Part shown: positions 48,901 through 56,829 of the stretch, piece by piece
How the letters are laid out: each line of letters opens with the position of its first letter
How positions within the stretch are numbered: position 1 is the stretch's first letter
Source of the DNA: Fibrobacter sp.
GTDB lineage: Bacteria > Fibrobacterota > Fibrobacteria > Fibrobacterales > Fibrobacteraceae
Direction of reading: 5' to 3'
Assembly (NCBI GenBank): GCA_017412605.1
Contig: JAFPWY010000011.1
Location: 186,001-250,000, forward strand
Length of the DNA: 64,000 nt
Position numbers and translations under genes: made by a program
Notes under the pieces: generated by a model
Seen by the model: only the letters and a program-made list of their open reading frames with translations
What the model was told of the DNA's origin: nothing
Database searches by the model: none

Positions 48901-50561
48901 GGTCCACGACCTCTTCGGGTATTGCAATCACCGATTCCCTTATTATGGTGAATGGCCGCGCAACGGTTAACATCTACTCGACTAAGGAATACCGTGTTGC
49001 CGGTGATGGCGAACTGGATAACCCGGCTTTGCTCAGCATTACCGGTCCTAAGGCAACCTTGATTAACGCGATCTATCAGCCGCTCCACTTCAAGAAGCCG
49101 CCTGTACCGTACCCGGTATTTGCTGACATGTTCGATTCTCGAGGCAAGAAGTCGAGTGTTGAACTGAATATGAAGGAACCGTACTTCCAGATGGCCCAGG
49201 ATTACCTCGATGGTATTGCAGACTCCCTGGTTATCTACTATAACCGTCCGTTCTACAACCATCCGGACTCCTTGCCGAACAGAATTGTCGTGTTCTGGGA
49301 TGACGAAGACTCTGTCGTTGTTCAGAAGGAAGCCTTCGCTTCTAGCATTAAGTGCGGTGCTGCAGCCAAGGTTGCTGATACGCTTTGCGAACAGCGCGTC
49401 GTGGTTAGCGGTATCGACTTCTCTAAGGACATTAAGACGACAAGCCCGTCGGCAAACCTGAAGTCCTACGCTCGCTATAGCGACCGTGGTAAAGTTAAGG
49501 AAGATCCGTTCCCGGGTATTATTAAGGACCGTGTCGCTCCGATTATCAAGTCTGCTGACGTCCGTAACAGAGACGAACAGATGGATGTTATGACACTGAC
49601 ACTTTCCGAACCGGTTCGCTGGCTTGACCAGAGCTTCGAAAAGGCCGCCTTCACGGTGTACTTGAACTCTGCTTCCAACTTGAAGACTCCGGAACAGAAG
49701 TATGTCGTGGGTGTCCAGTCTAAGGGCGCTGCCACGATCGGTGGTGACAAGGTGACTATTATCTATGCTAGCTCCGATGCTAATCCGACTCCGCATACGG
49801 GTGACTACATCCGTTTCCGCACGGATACTCCGATTTGGGCTGATACGGCTACCATTGCGGTTCCGGGTGATACCCTCCGTAATATGCTTACGCCGGCGGA
49901 TAATCCTGCGCTTAACTGGAACTCTCCGACGTCTTACGATTCCAAGGAACGTCTGCCGTCTCCGTGGGCCTCGGTTACCGGTGAAGCTGAAGTTGGCGTG
50001 AAGTCCATCACGTACACCATGGTGTCTCCGGATATCGTGAACAAGGTGGACAAGAAGGATATCAAGATTACCTCTGTGAAGCCCTACGATGTCACGGTTG
50101 ACTACGATGAAGTTGTCGCTGACAATCCGGGTAAGCTCGGTTACTTCTTGAAGTCCGACATGAACTCGCTGATCTACTCCGACACCGTTATTTCGAAGTG
50201 GTTCACCGATCCGAACAATAAGGGCGACATTGCAAATGTGTACCTTGAAGTTCAGATGGATCTCTTCTCGAACCTCGGTAACTTCGTTGCTCACGATGTC
50301 GTGAAGATTAAGTGCGACGACAAGGATATCTATGGTGAAGGTCATACTTGCTTGGATACCCAGCGTAACTTCTTCATCTCCTGGAACCTCGTGTCTGCTG
50401 AAAAGCGTCTCGTGGGTACCGGTGCCTACGTCTCGAAGATGATGACCTCTGTTCACTTGTCCAAGTTCGGCAAGAAGAACAAGATGGACGAAACTCAGAT
50501 GTGGGGTGTCCGCCGCACCAAGAAAGCCAAGAAGATGACTGCGGAAATCGTGAACGAATAG
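45921..50561 (+). CDS. Giant secreted fibro-slime domain protein
   Basis: ATG 45921 gives 1546 residues with a signal peptide (LVFALVLLFAGVQGVYA). The fibro-slime domain is around residues 500-680 and is marked by HFCFESHANFRYKKGLRFSF, GDDDIWVYIDNKLAVDLGG and DIDIFFCDRRTTMSN, a PA14-like sugar-binding fold. A Cys-rich insert lies at residues 300-345. The rest is long beta-type segments, and the end (RNFFISWNLVSAEKRLVGTGAY then WGVRRTKKAKK) is typical of Fibrobacter slime proteins. Codons are biased to GGT and GCT, so expression is probably high. It likely coats the cell or attaches to fibre. A strong terminator follows. Confidence 0.9.
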   Translation: MKKQYNALKKLVFALVLLFAGVQGVYAALACEGTIYLKLPSGWTTAYTVAGGQFIAFKKSSQFAGWVELSAESVGGTNDATEFFISSRANDYGQYPSITPKIITTDGEQVQFKDGSGFNCRAFGKNGELWIQPDPSDPTKPYISDGAADVKYFRIMLPEDVKWKSAIPLMSVGGAAGKPMDADPDRCGWYFWRFVDEEPPTEVLIYRDDDEKMEEAIGMEGDWGVGKPTAIDLSSMFAFLGSDEIFFIAANEFADKTNPAMAGWSATDPYKQGACGYDLAAYIYDTDASLHGAFTCSHYEQQCEGNPDVCKNNSCYYPNAPYNVVSSATAVVPCIGVTPGMVTDVLDATTKKPALTDKGRSCFGSQADEAFTAMFNPTPGVNQAFCFNMPFKQTDDGKYEFDSDNYQGPPGAEYPAPGGFYPAEKTPTDLLTERIPAAENKRLAEGPVFLCTNGQFGDGLRAINPQEGVPEIDLLCSGPGWKGGIDCTEKFANGGEWKESIRVGNRTISFDGDGWGWGCPQDAPVGWTFYSAGEKISGTKVSKNQNPEGNARWTSGDPDTEYGDVLKNAGRNQHFCFESHANFRYKKGLRFSFRGDDDIWVYIDNKLAVDLGGTHLAAPGYVDLDNFKGASGELKIGQEYDIDIFFCDRRTTMSNVRIKTNMFIKQQTGLNKTQTNDGKGGVGEYEVCWSVSSDGSCGGGSGGTLCGPALCKYLEENNMSIDYSLKTDKGDVILTPDSLAANKVYKGGIDLTQRCNPVISRGLIEKLSAGNYSLVANIGNGEESWGFVVEGDLEVVNENTATEDINGLPVQYNVVQSALASSDDNPSRVPIYITSVLPAGEDLDLDFEGAAGESYTLSVTDVTGAAAGAVQLEYKDADGTFKTWNGKTPRKIGESGIDTIYASLSMAFMNAEQETYIFSVSGGSLTLPVVFYVPKLVFVESDSSFAAITGDPADYERFVGPVYTFYVLALAPSMTNPGSYEECGTRCNFRLYLGSTTSSGIAITDSLIMVNGRATVNIYSTKEYRVAGDGELDNPALLSITGPKATLINAIYQPLHFKKPPVPYPVFADMFDSRGKKSSVELNMKEPYFQMAQDYLDGIADSLVIYYNRPFYNHPDSLPNRIVVFWDDEDSVVVQKEAFASSIKCGAAAKVADTLCEQRVVVSGIDFSKDIKTTSPSANLKSYARYSDRGKVKEDPFPGIIKDRVAPIIKSADVRNRDEQMDVMTLTLSEPVRWLDQSFEKAAFTVYLNSASNLKTPEQKYVVGVQSKGAATIGGDKVTIIYASSDANPTPHTGDYIRFRTDTPIWADTATIAVPGDTLRNMLTPADNPALNWNSPTSYDSKERLPSPWASVTGEAEVGVKSITYTMVSPDIVNKVDKKDIKITSVKPYDVTVDYDEVVADNPGKLGYFLKSDMNSLIYSDTVISKWFTDPNNKGDIANVYLEVQMDLFSNLGNFVAHDVVKIKCDDKDIYGEGHTCLDTQRNFFISWNLVSAEKRLVGTGAYVSKMMTSVHLSKFGKKNKMDETQMWGVRRTKKAKKMTAEIVNE

Positions 50562-50585
50562 TTCCGAAGAACATTCATCCAGTTT

Positions 50586-50617
50586 AAAAAGTCCCCCCGT
50601 GCGGGGGACTTTTTTTG
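50586..50617 (+). terminator. Rho-independent terminator of the fibro-slime gene
   Basis: Stem aaaaagtcccccc/gggggactttttt with loop gtgc and a seven-T run. Confidence 0.92.
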
Positions 50618-50650
50618 CATTCGGGCCATTTTTACTATTATTGTTATGGT

Positions 50651-51064
50651 ATGAGAAATTTATTGATTGCATTGATTCTTTGCTCTATAGGGGCCTTTGC
50701 AGTCCAGCCGGGGCAGCCGACGGACTTGGATTCCCTTTTCCGCGGACGTGAATATAAGCCGCAGTTGAATTCCTCCTTGCGCGACACCACCAAGATGAAC
50801 GATGTTTCCTCGAAGTCGGTCAAGGGCGGGAAGTCCTCTGACGGGTACTACATGCTTCAGTTCGAGGCTGTCGGTGATTTTGATGCTGCCCAGCGTCGTC
50901 GTGCGCAGATTGCCGCCAGTACGGGCTTTGCAATCCAGGTCGTGTTCGATACGCCGTTCTACAAGCTGCGTGGCGGTGGATGGACGTCCAAGAAGGCTGC
51001 CGAAGACAAGGCGCGTGAACTGTCTGCCTACAATATCAATGCCTTCGTAGTGAAGGTCCGGTAG
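50651..51064 (+). CDS. Exported SPOR-domain protein
   Basis: ATG 50651 gives 137 residues with a signal peptide (MRNLLIALILCSIGAFA). The second half is a SPOR domain: YYMLQFEAVGDFDAAQRRRAQ, FAIQVVFDTPFYKLRGGGW, KKAAEDKARELSAYNINAFVVKVR. SPOR domains bind denuded glycan strands of septal peptidoglycan. A TATTATTG box lies 7 bases upstream. The gene sits between two terminators, so it is a single-gene unit. Confidence 0.83.
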   Translation: MRNLLIALILCSIGAFAVQPGQPTDLDSLFRGREYKPQLNSSLRDTTKMNDVSSKSVKGGKSSDGYYMLQFEAVGDFDAAQRRRAQIAASTGFAIQVVFDTPFYKLRGGGWTSKKAAEDKARELSAYNINAFVVKVR

Positions 51065-51089
51065 ATTTGGTAAATCCAAAAAATTTTAC

Positions 51090-51122
51090 GGGCTCAGGTT
51101 TGTATACCTGAGCCCTGTTTGT
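51090..51122 (+). terminator. Rho-independent terminator of the SPOR gene
   Basis: A 10-bp perfect stem gggctcaggt/acctgagccc with loop ttgtat and a TGTTTGTATTT tail. Confidence 0.75.
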
Positions 51123-51144
51123 ATTTGTCCAAATTACCTGGAGC

Positions 51145-54100
51145 CTATTCCAGCAGGCCGAGAGTCTGCTTTATTGTGAACTCGTCCATCGATGACGGCA
51201 AGAGCGCGCGCTCTTCCGGGGCGACGTAGGCGAACTTGCGCTCGAACTCGCTGCACTGCGACCTGTCGCGGGGCTTCAGTTCGAGCGGCTTGGTGCTGTA
51301 GAAGAACGTTCCCGTCTTGATGAACTTCTTTGACTGCAGTCCCTGGTTGATGGCCTCGGTGAGCGCCTTCTGGATCATGGGGCCTTCGCGGTCGACGTGG
51401 TGGAGTTCCATGAGCCTGTGACGCAGCAGTTCCTCGTGGATGGGCGCCTCGTGGTCGACATAGAATTTCAGCTGCGTGATGAGCGATGCTGCCGGCAGTT
51501 CCGGGATGGGCTTGTCGTGCGCAGTTCCCTCGATGTTCGGGTGTGTGCACTTGTACGGGACCACCTCGATGCTGTAGGCGTCGTCCTCGGCGCTGCCGGG
51601 TTCGCCGTTCTCGCCGGAGTCTTCCTGTGGTGGCGGGGCAACGCTCTGTTCGATGGCGATGGTTGCGAGCAGGTGGGATTCCTCGTCCTTGCGGGACATG
51701 AACCAGAAGGGCAGCCAGATATTGATGACCTTCCAGCCGAGCTGTCGCAGCGTGATGGGCCGGACATATTCCGTGTCCTCGATGGATTCGCGGAATCGTT
51801 CCCTGGTGCAGTCGTCTTCGATAAGCGCAAGGAAACGCTTCGGGTTGTTCGCATCGACCACGACCGGTCCGACGGCGATGTTGCCCGTCTCGAAAATGGG
51901 CTCGACCTTTATGTCGTTGGCGGAGAGCGCCTCGACGATGTCCTTGCGCATGCGGGATTCCCCACAGTGCGGGGCTGTCGGCTTGAACTCGAGTTCGCGT
52001 TTCAGGTAACTGATCCAGTCCCAGAACAGCGTCAACTTGGGATTCGCATGCTTGGCGATGTCCGCATTGGAAATGTATACGCGCATTTCCTGCTTGGCGA
52101 GCGTCGTGCATACGGCAAGCTTGTTCGCCGATGCGGCCTCGGGTTCGGCGCATATCAGGATGACGTCACGGTACTTGTCGGTGGCCCTTTCGGGGGTCTT
52201 GACGTAGTAGCGGATGAGCGGGTTCTCCTGGTTGAAGAACTTTTCGGCTGCCGAGCCTTTCTCAACGAGCGCCCTGATGGCTTCCTCGATTTCTATACAG
52301 CTGGATTGGTGGAATGCGATGATTCCGAGCGTCTGTGCCGGATGCTTCTGGGCGTGATGTACGGCAGCGTTGGCAATTGCGATAATCTTGTCGTCGACGA
52401 CCGAGAGCGACTCGACGTTGTTCTTCTCGCGGAAGGGCCGCGGGAATTGCCTTATGCCCTGGTTGTAAATCTTGTTGTTCGCGAAGCAGACCAGCTTCAT
52501 GTCGACATACTGGCCGGCAAGCCAGAGTTCGCGCGTCGGGATTCCCCTGCGCAGGGACTCGGCCAGGAGGGACTCCTGGAAGTAGGCGGTGTGCCTCGGC
52601 AGGACGTCGTTGTAGGCGTCGTTCGGCAAATTCTCGATGGCGGGCGAATGCGGGTTGCCCATCAGCACGACTCTCTGCGAGCTGAGCAGAGCAGGCAGGG
52701 ATTCCACAATCGTGGTGCAGTCGGCGTCGAGGAAAATGACGATGTCGAAATTTTCCTTGCCGGTAAATTCAAAGGTGTCGTCGAGGGATGCCAGCGTAAG
52801 TAGTTCGGGGTTCGCTTCGACGGCGGCGTGCACAAAGCGGAAGTTTGCCTTGCAGAACTGGTCGTACAAGTTGCGGAAATCGCGGCTCTTGATACAACGT
52901 TCCTTAGGCGAGAGCGTGAACAGTTCGGGATTCTTGGTGCCGAGCTGCTGGATTTGCGAGCGTGCCCAGAAATTCCGGTAGGCTTGGGCAAATTCGTTGC
53001 TTACCTTGTCCGCATTCTGCAGGTAGACAAGCATCGGGCGCAGGTCGTATTGCGAGAGGTCCTTGAACAGGCGCGTGAGCCCTGTGTGGATGTCGAGGTT
53101 GTCCCAGTTTGCGTTCCAGGACTTGATCTTGCCCTCCCACTTCTCGATGGAAAGACTTTCAAGCGGGGTCTCGAGGTCGAGTTCCTTGCCAATCTTGCGG
53201 ATGGCATCTTGCAGGGCCTTGACCGAATTTGCGTAGTTGTTGAAATTCGAGAGCTGCGGCTTGATTTCGTGCCAGTGTTCTAGGATTTGCAACATGAAGT
53301 CGAGCTTGGGATCGGCCTCGTGCTTGTCGCGGAAGTTGAAAAGATACTTTATCTTCGTGTTGAGCTCGAACCAGTTGGACTTTTCGTATTTCCAGTCCTT
53401 GCCGAGCAGGTGGTTCCCGAGTACGGCGGTGTCCTTGTAGGCTCGCTTGTTCTCCTGCAGTTCGAGCAGGGTGTCGATCAGGTCGAGCAGTTCCGCATCG
53501 GAAGATACGGACTTGGGCTTGCGGAGGACTTTCAGGAGTGCGCGGCGCGAGCTGCGGTAACGGTCGGAGAGCCCCTTTAGCGTGACATTCAGGCTGTCTA
53601 CGAATTCTTCACGGGCCGCGAGCACGTTCTCGTCGACGGCGTCGTCGGTGTAGATATCCGATGTCTGGCGGCGGTACCTGACCCAGTTGTCGCCGGCTTC
53701 GGGCAGCGCCTTGAGTGAGTCGTGGTAGGCGACCCAGTTGTTGGAGCGGAGTTCCCAGTCCTCGTAGACCGGGGTGTTCTCGTCGAACGTGTTGAGTATA
53801 AGATCGATGGTCTCGGCAAGGCTTGATATGAAGATGCCGGTGGGGAAGAGCGATGCTTCCTTGAAAATATCGATGATCGGCTGGAGCTCCTTGACTTTGT
53901 TGACCGCCTGCTCAAGCTGTACAGAGATGGTGTTCTTTTCCTCGGTGGTGAGGTTCGGAACCTTGATTCCTTGGAACGCCAGTCGCGCCGAAACGCCCTG
54001 CTTGTTGAAATACAGGTCCATCGCCTGTTCCACGATGGTCTTGACGCGGTTGTACGTGGCGAAGTCAAGTTTGTCTACACCGTCGAATATGGATTCCGAG

Positions 54101-55248
54101 AACTTGGCCTTTGTCGCCGGGGCGAGCGCAAATTCCGTAAGCAGGTCAGAAAGCGGAGCGCCGGCCGGCAGGATGTTCTCGTTGACCGTCTTGTAGTATT
54201 CGATGAATGACTTGCGGGACTTGATGAAGTCCGGGTCGATGATATCGCGGTCCGGGCCCTGGAACGACTTGAAGGGGGGCTTCCAGGCGTTTTCGAATGT
54301 CTGCCGGGTCACGGCCCTCCTGGAGACGACCAGGATCTTCTTTCCGTTCGCTACGGATTCGGCGACGATGTTCGCCGCAACCTTGTCCTTCGCGGTTCCC
54401 GGCAATGTCTGGATGGCAAAGGCGGACTTGTCGTCCAGCAAGGATTCCATCACGGACTTCGTGGTGTGGGAATCCAGCGGGTAGGGAAAATGGTGGTCTA
54501 CCGGGTTGAACAGCTCATCGAACGGAGCCTCGTCGAAGTAGGAATTCTGCATCTGGAATCCGTCTTCGCCGAATAGCGCTTGGAGGACTGGACGGTCATC
54601 AACAATCTTTTCTTCCCAGATGTCGGATTCAAAGTGCTTTTTGAGCCTGAGGCGATCCCCGTTTGCAAACGAGAGGCAAAGGCCATGGCGCGTGAATTTC
54701 CATTTCTTCTCTTTAAGGACAGCCTTTTCAAAAAGTGAAAAGTAGAGAAGGATGCTGAATTGCCCGTTGATGCTTGCGTCCTCGACTCTAGGCAGGTCAA
54801 CGACGTCCTTGAGTCTTTCCCTGAGGATGACGTTCTCGATGGCGGGACGCTTGGAGAGGGACAGCTTGCTGGTCTTCGGGTCAAAATCTACGGGCACGAG
54901 AAGTGACGGCGCGAGCGCGTTGCCGTCCCACTTGAGGAAACCGAGAATGAGGTAGAGGTCGGACTTGCCGAAGTCTTCATTCTTTTGCCGCAGCACAGAA
55001 AGCATCTGTGCTTCCGTCGTCACCTTTTGCTGTGCGGTGAAGTTTGCGGAAACGGGCAGGAAAGTGTCTAGCGAGATGGCTTCGCCGGACTGGGCCCACT
55101 TTTCGTAGAACAGGTCACCCGCTTCCAGAATCAGGGGGCTTTGCAGCACGCCCTTCGTCGAAAAATTCAGAAAACGATCCTTGGAATCAAAAAGCGCCGC
55201 TTCTTGACGGATTTTCGTAATCATGGATGACGGTAACACTCGAGCCAT
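51145..55248 (-). CDS. Large helicase/Vsr-nuclease/DUF3320-like protein with eroded helicase motifs
   Basis: The 1367-residue cytoplasmic protein follows the order of DUF4011-SF1 helicase-Vsr-like nuclease-DUF3320 proteins. Walker A is degenerate (QTLPGTAKDK, residues 280-289; expected GPPGTGKS/T). Walker B is FDIVIFLDAD (about 834; expected DEAS). Motif III is VVLMGNPHSP, and the HYRS site is lost before LVCFANNKIYNQG. The nuclease-like part keeps an E and D (LIEDDC, about 1138) and LGWKVINIWLPFWF (about 1170). The DUF3320-like end is YVDHEAPIHEELLRHRLMEL with KALTEAINQGLQ. Relatives occur in phage defence; here ATPase activity is doubtful. It stands alone, with a TATATTCT box 4 bases upstream. 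Confidence 0.7.
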   Translation of the reverse strand: MARVLPSSMITKIRQEAALFDSKDRFLNFSTKGVLQSPLILEAGDLFYEKWAQSGEAISLDTFLPVSANFTAQQKVTTEAQMLSVLRQKNEDFGKSDLYLILGFLKWDGNALAPSLLVPVDFDPKTSKLSLSKRPAIENVILRERLKDVVDLPRVEDASINGQFSILLYFSLFEKAVLKEKKWKFTRHGLCLSFANGDRLRLKKHFESDIWEEKIVDDRPVLQALFGEDGFQMQNSYFDEAPFDELFNPVDHHFPYPLDSHTTKSVMESLLDDKSAFAIQTLPGTAKDKVAANIVAESVANGKKILVVSRRAVTRQTFENAWKPPFKSFQGPDRDIIDPDFIKSRKSFIEYYKTVNENILPAGAPLSDLLTEFALAPATKAKFSESIFDGVDKLDFATYNRVKTIVEQAMDLYFNKQGVSARLAFQGIKVPNLTTEEKNTISVQLEQAVNKVKELQPIIDIFKEASLFPTGIFISSLAETIDLILNTFDENTPVYEDWELRSNNWVAYHDSLKALPEAGDNWVRYRRQTSDIYTDDAVDENVLAAREEFVDSLNVTLKGLSDRYRSSRRALLKVLRKPKSVSSDAELLDLIDTLLELQENKRAYKDTAVLGNHLLGKDWKYEKSNWFELNTKIKYLFNFRDKHEADPKLDFMLQILEHWHEIKPQLSNFNNYANSVKALQDAIRKIGKELDLETPLESLSIEKWEGKIKSWNANWDNLDIHTGLTRLFKDLSQYDLRPMLVYLQNADKVSNEFAQAYRNFWARSQIQQLGTKNPELFTLSPKERCIKSRDFRNLYDQFCKANFRFVHAAVEANPELLTLASLDDTFEFTGKENFDIVIFLDADCTTIVESLPALLSSQRVVLMGNPHSPAIENLPNDAYNDVLPRHTAYFQESLLAESLRRGIPTRELWLAGQYVDMKLVCFANNKIYNQGIRQFPRPFREKNNVESLSVVDDKIIAIANAAVHHAQKHPAQTLGIIAFHQSSCIEIEEAIRALVEKGSAAEKFFNQENPLIRYYVKTPERATDKYRDVILICAEPEAASANKLAVCTTLAKQEMRVYISNADIAKHANPKLTLFWDWISYLKRELEFKPTAPHCGESRMRKDIVEALSANDIKVEPIFETGNIAVGPVVVDANNPKRFLALIEDDCTRERFRESIEDTEYVRPITLRQLGWKVINIWLPFWFMSRKDEESHLLATIAIEQSVAPPPQEDSGENGEPGSAEDDAYSIEVVPYKCTHPNIEGTAHDKPIPELPAASLITQLKFYVDHEAPIHEELLRHRLMELHHVDREGPMIQKALTEAINQGLQSKKFIKTGTFFYSTKPLELKPRDRSQCSEFERKFAYVAPEERALLPSSMDEFTIKQTLGLLE

Positions 55249-55252
55249 ACCG

Positions 55253-55260
55253 AGAATATA
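55253..55260 (-). promoter_or_regulatory. TATATTCT box, 4 nt before start
   Basis: Minus strand, 4 bases before ATG 55248 of the large helicase-like gene. Confidence 0.4.
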
Positions 55261-55282
55261 ACTTTTTTTAGGCAGTGGTGGC

Positions 55283-56185
55283 CTATATGCAAGTTTCTAT
55301 TAGTAAAATAGCTCGGTCTAGCGAAAGCGGGGCCGGAGTTTCCTGTAATTTGGCTTTGAAGCATACTCTTCCGAGCAGAGTTTCGGGGGTTACGCCGGCT
55401 TCGCGTTCTTGCCGGAGGCTATAGGCCAGTTCCCTTTTGGACAGTTTTTTCCCGGAACTGTCGGATATCAATGCGTGGTGCAGGTAGATGGGGTGTTCCT
55501 TTACGCCCAAAGCCTCACGCAGGGCTATCTGGCGTGCCGTGGAACTGCGGATGTCCTCGCCGCGGACAATGTGCGTGATGCCTTCGTCGATGTCGTCGAC
55601 GCAGACGGCGAACTGGTAGGTCCATTGGCCTTCGCGGTCGCGGATGGGGAAGTCCCCACACTGGAGTTTCGGGTTTTCGGCGAAGTCGCCCAGCCGCAAA
55701 TCGTGCCACTTGATTACTTTGTCTGGAACAACGAATCTGAGGTTGTGCGGTTCCATCTCGTGCCGCAAATCTTGTGCCTCCTCCTCGAACCACGAGCCTT
55801 GCGCCTCGTGCCTTGCCAAGCACTTCCCCTGATACACGATTTCACCGGTCTCGCTCTTGGGGTTTTCGGCCTCGAGCTGCTTGCGGCTGCAATAGCACGG
55901 GTACACGAGCTGCTGCTCTTCCAGCCGTGCAAGGGCTTGCTCGTAGAGGGGCCAGCGCTTGCTCTGGATGCTCTCGCTGTCGTAATGGAAGCCGAACCAT
56001 GCGAGGTCTTCGTAGATGCCCTCGACGTAGGCGGGGCGCATCCGGCTCTGGTCGTGGTCCTCGATACGCAGATGAATCTTGAGGTCCCACTTTCGTGCGG
56101 CAGCCCAGACGTAGAGCGCGGAGAGCAGGTGCCCTTCGTGCAGGAATCCCGTGGGGCTTGGCGCGAAACGTATTTTGCCGGACAT
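55283..56185 (-). CDS. gluQ: Glutamyl-Q tRNA(Asp) synthetase
   Basis: The 300-residue protein is a shortened glutamyl-tRNA synthetase lacking the anticodon-binding domain. HIGH is present as FAPSPTGFLHEGHLLSAL, KMSKS as GKKLSKRELAYSLR, and a Cys pair in YPCYCSRKQLEAE fits the zinc site. GluQ attaches glutamate to queuosine of tRNA-Asp, which agrees with queA being in the same window. A TAAATTTG box is 5 bases before ATG 56185. An unlinked full gltX is at 25640. Confidence 0.92.
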   Translation of the reverse strand: MSGKIRFAPSPTGFLHEGHLLSALYVWAAARKWDLKIHLRIEDHDQSRMRPAYVEGIYEDLAWFGFHYDSESIQSKRWPLYEQALARLEEQQLVYPCYCSRKQLEAENPKSETGEIVYQGKCLARHEAQGSWFEEEAQDLRHEMEPHNLRFVVPDKVIKWHDLRLGDFAENPKLQCGDFPIRDREGQWTYQFAVCVDDIDEGITHIVRGEDIRSSTARQIALREALGVKEHPIYLHHALISDSSGKKLSKRELAYSLRQEREAGVTPETLLGRVCFKAKLQETPAPLSLDRAILLIETCI

Positions 56186-56190
56186 GTCTC

Positions 56191-56198
56191 CAAATTTA
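56191..56198 (-). promoter_or_regulatory. TAAATTTG box, 5 nt before start
   Basis: An exact TAnnTTTG match on the minus strand ahead of gluQ. Confidence 0.55.
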
Positions 56199-56242
56199 AT
56201 TCTTTTTTTTATTATTTAAAGCAGATTCAATGCAGGAGCATT

Positions 56243-56824
56243 ATGCGTAAAATTTTCTATTTGATAGGTTTGGTTGCGTTCTTTGCAATGACATCGGTTG
56301 CGCTCGCCGAAGACATCATCGCGAAGACGTCGAACGGTTCCGTGGTCTTGCTCCACGATAACGGACGCTGGGAGTATTACCAGAACAACGCACAGATCCG
56401 AGACATCCGTCCTTCCGCGATTCCCGAAGACGCCAAGTTCGAGGTGAGCGTGCTGTACGAATCCCCGGACAAGATAAAGAAGAACGTGCGCATGGCTCTC
56501 GAAGCGGACTTTGCGACGGAAGAAGAGATCAAGGACAGCCTGCGCAAGGTGCCGAAGGGCGGCGTCATCTATTTCCAGGTGCCGACCAAGCAGATTAAAA
56601 AAGGCTTTTCTCGCGAGCTGACCTATTCGATTTACGACAAGGGCTCGGCTCCGATATTCACGAAGACGGTGCGCGATACCGAGGCGACCCCCAGCGAAGA
56701 TCACGGGATTTCCAACCTGCTTGTGGTGCCGGTTTATGGCCGCCCGCAGACAAGTATGCTCAAGGCCCGTGTCGAGAACCGCGAAGGGAAGCAGACCCTC
56801 GACATTGATATACCGCTAAAGTAG
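56243..56824 (+). CDS. Exported protein of unknown function
   Basis: ATG 56243, after CAGGAG, gives 193 residues with a signal peptide (KIFYLIGLVAFFAMTSVALA). The mature start EDIIAKTSNGSVVLLHDNGRWEYY resembles a short beta-motif seen in small exported proteins (a DG-W-Y type strand pair). The rest, from FEVSVLYESPDKIKKNVRMALEADF, is mixed. It has no Cys and no known catalytic motif. The exonuclease gene follows after 5 bases, so they may be co-transcribed. Confidence 0.65.
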   Translation: MRKIFYLIGLVAFFAMTSVALAEDIIAKTSNGSVVLLHDNGRWEYYQNNAQIRDIRPSAIPEDAKFEVSVLYESPDKIKKNVRMALEADFATEEEIKDSLRKVPKGGVIYFQVPTKQIKKGFSRELTYSIYDKGSAPIFTKTVRDTEATPSEDHGISNLLVVPVYGRPQTSMLKARVENREGKQTLDIDIPLK

Positions 56825-56829
56825 GCCGG

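Noticed and set aside
47001-50672. A 1223-codon minus-strand open frame opposite the fibro-slime gene
   Set aside because: It is antisense to a clear secreted protein and has no start context or domain; a shadow of the biased codons.
55409-56242. A long N-terminal extension of the exported protein at 56243
   Set aside because: It is antisense to gluQ; the ATG at 56243 has a ribosome site and a proper signal peptide.
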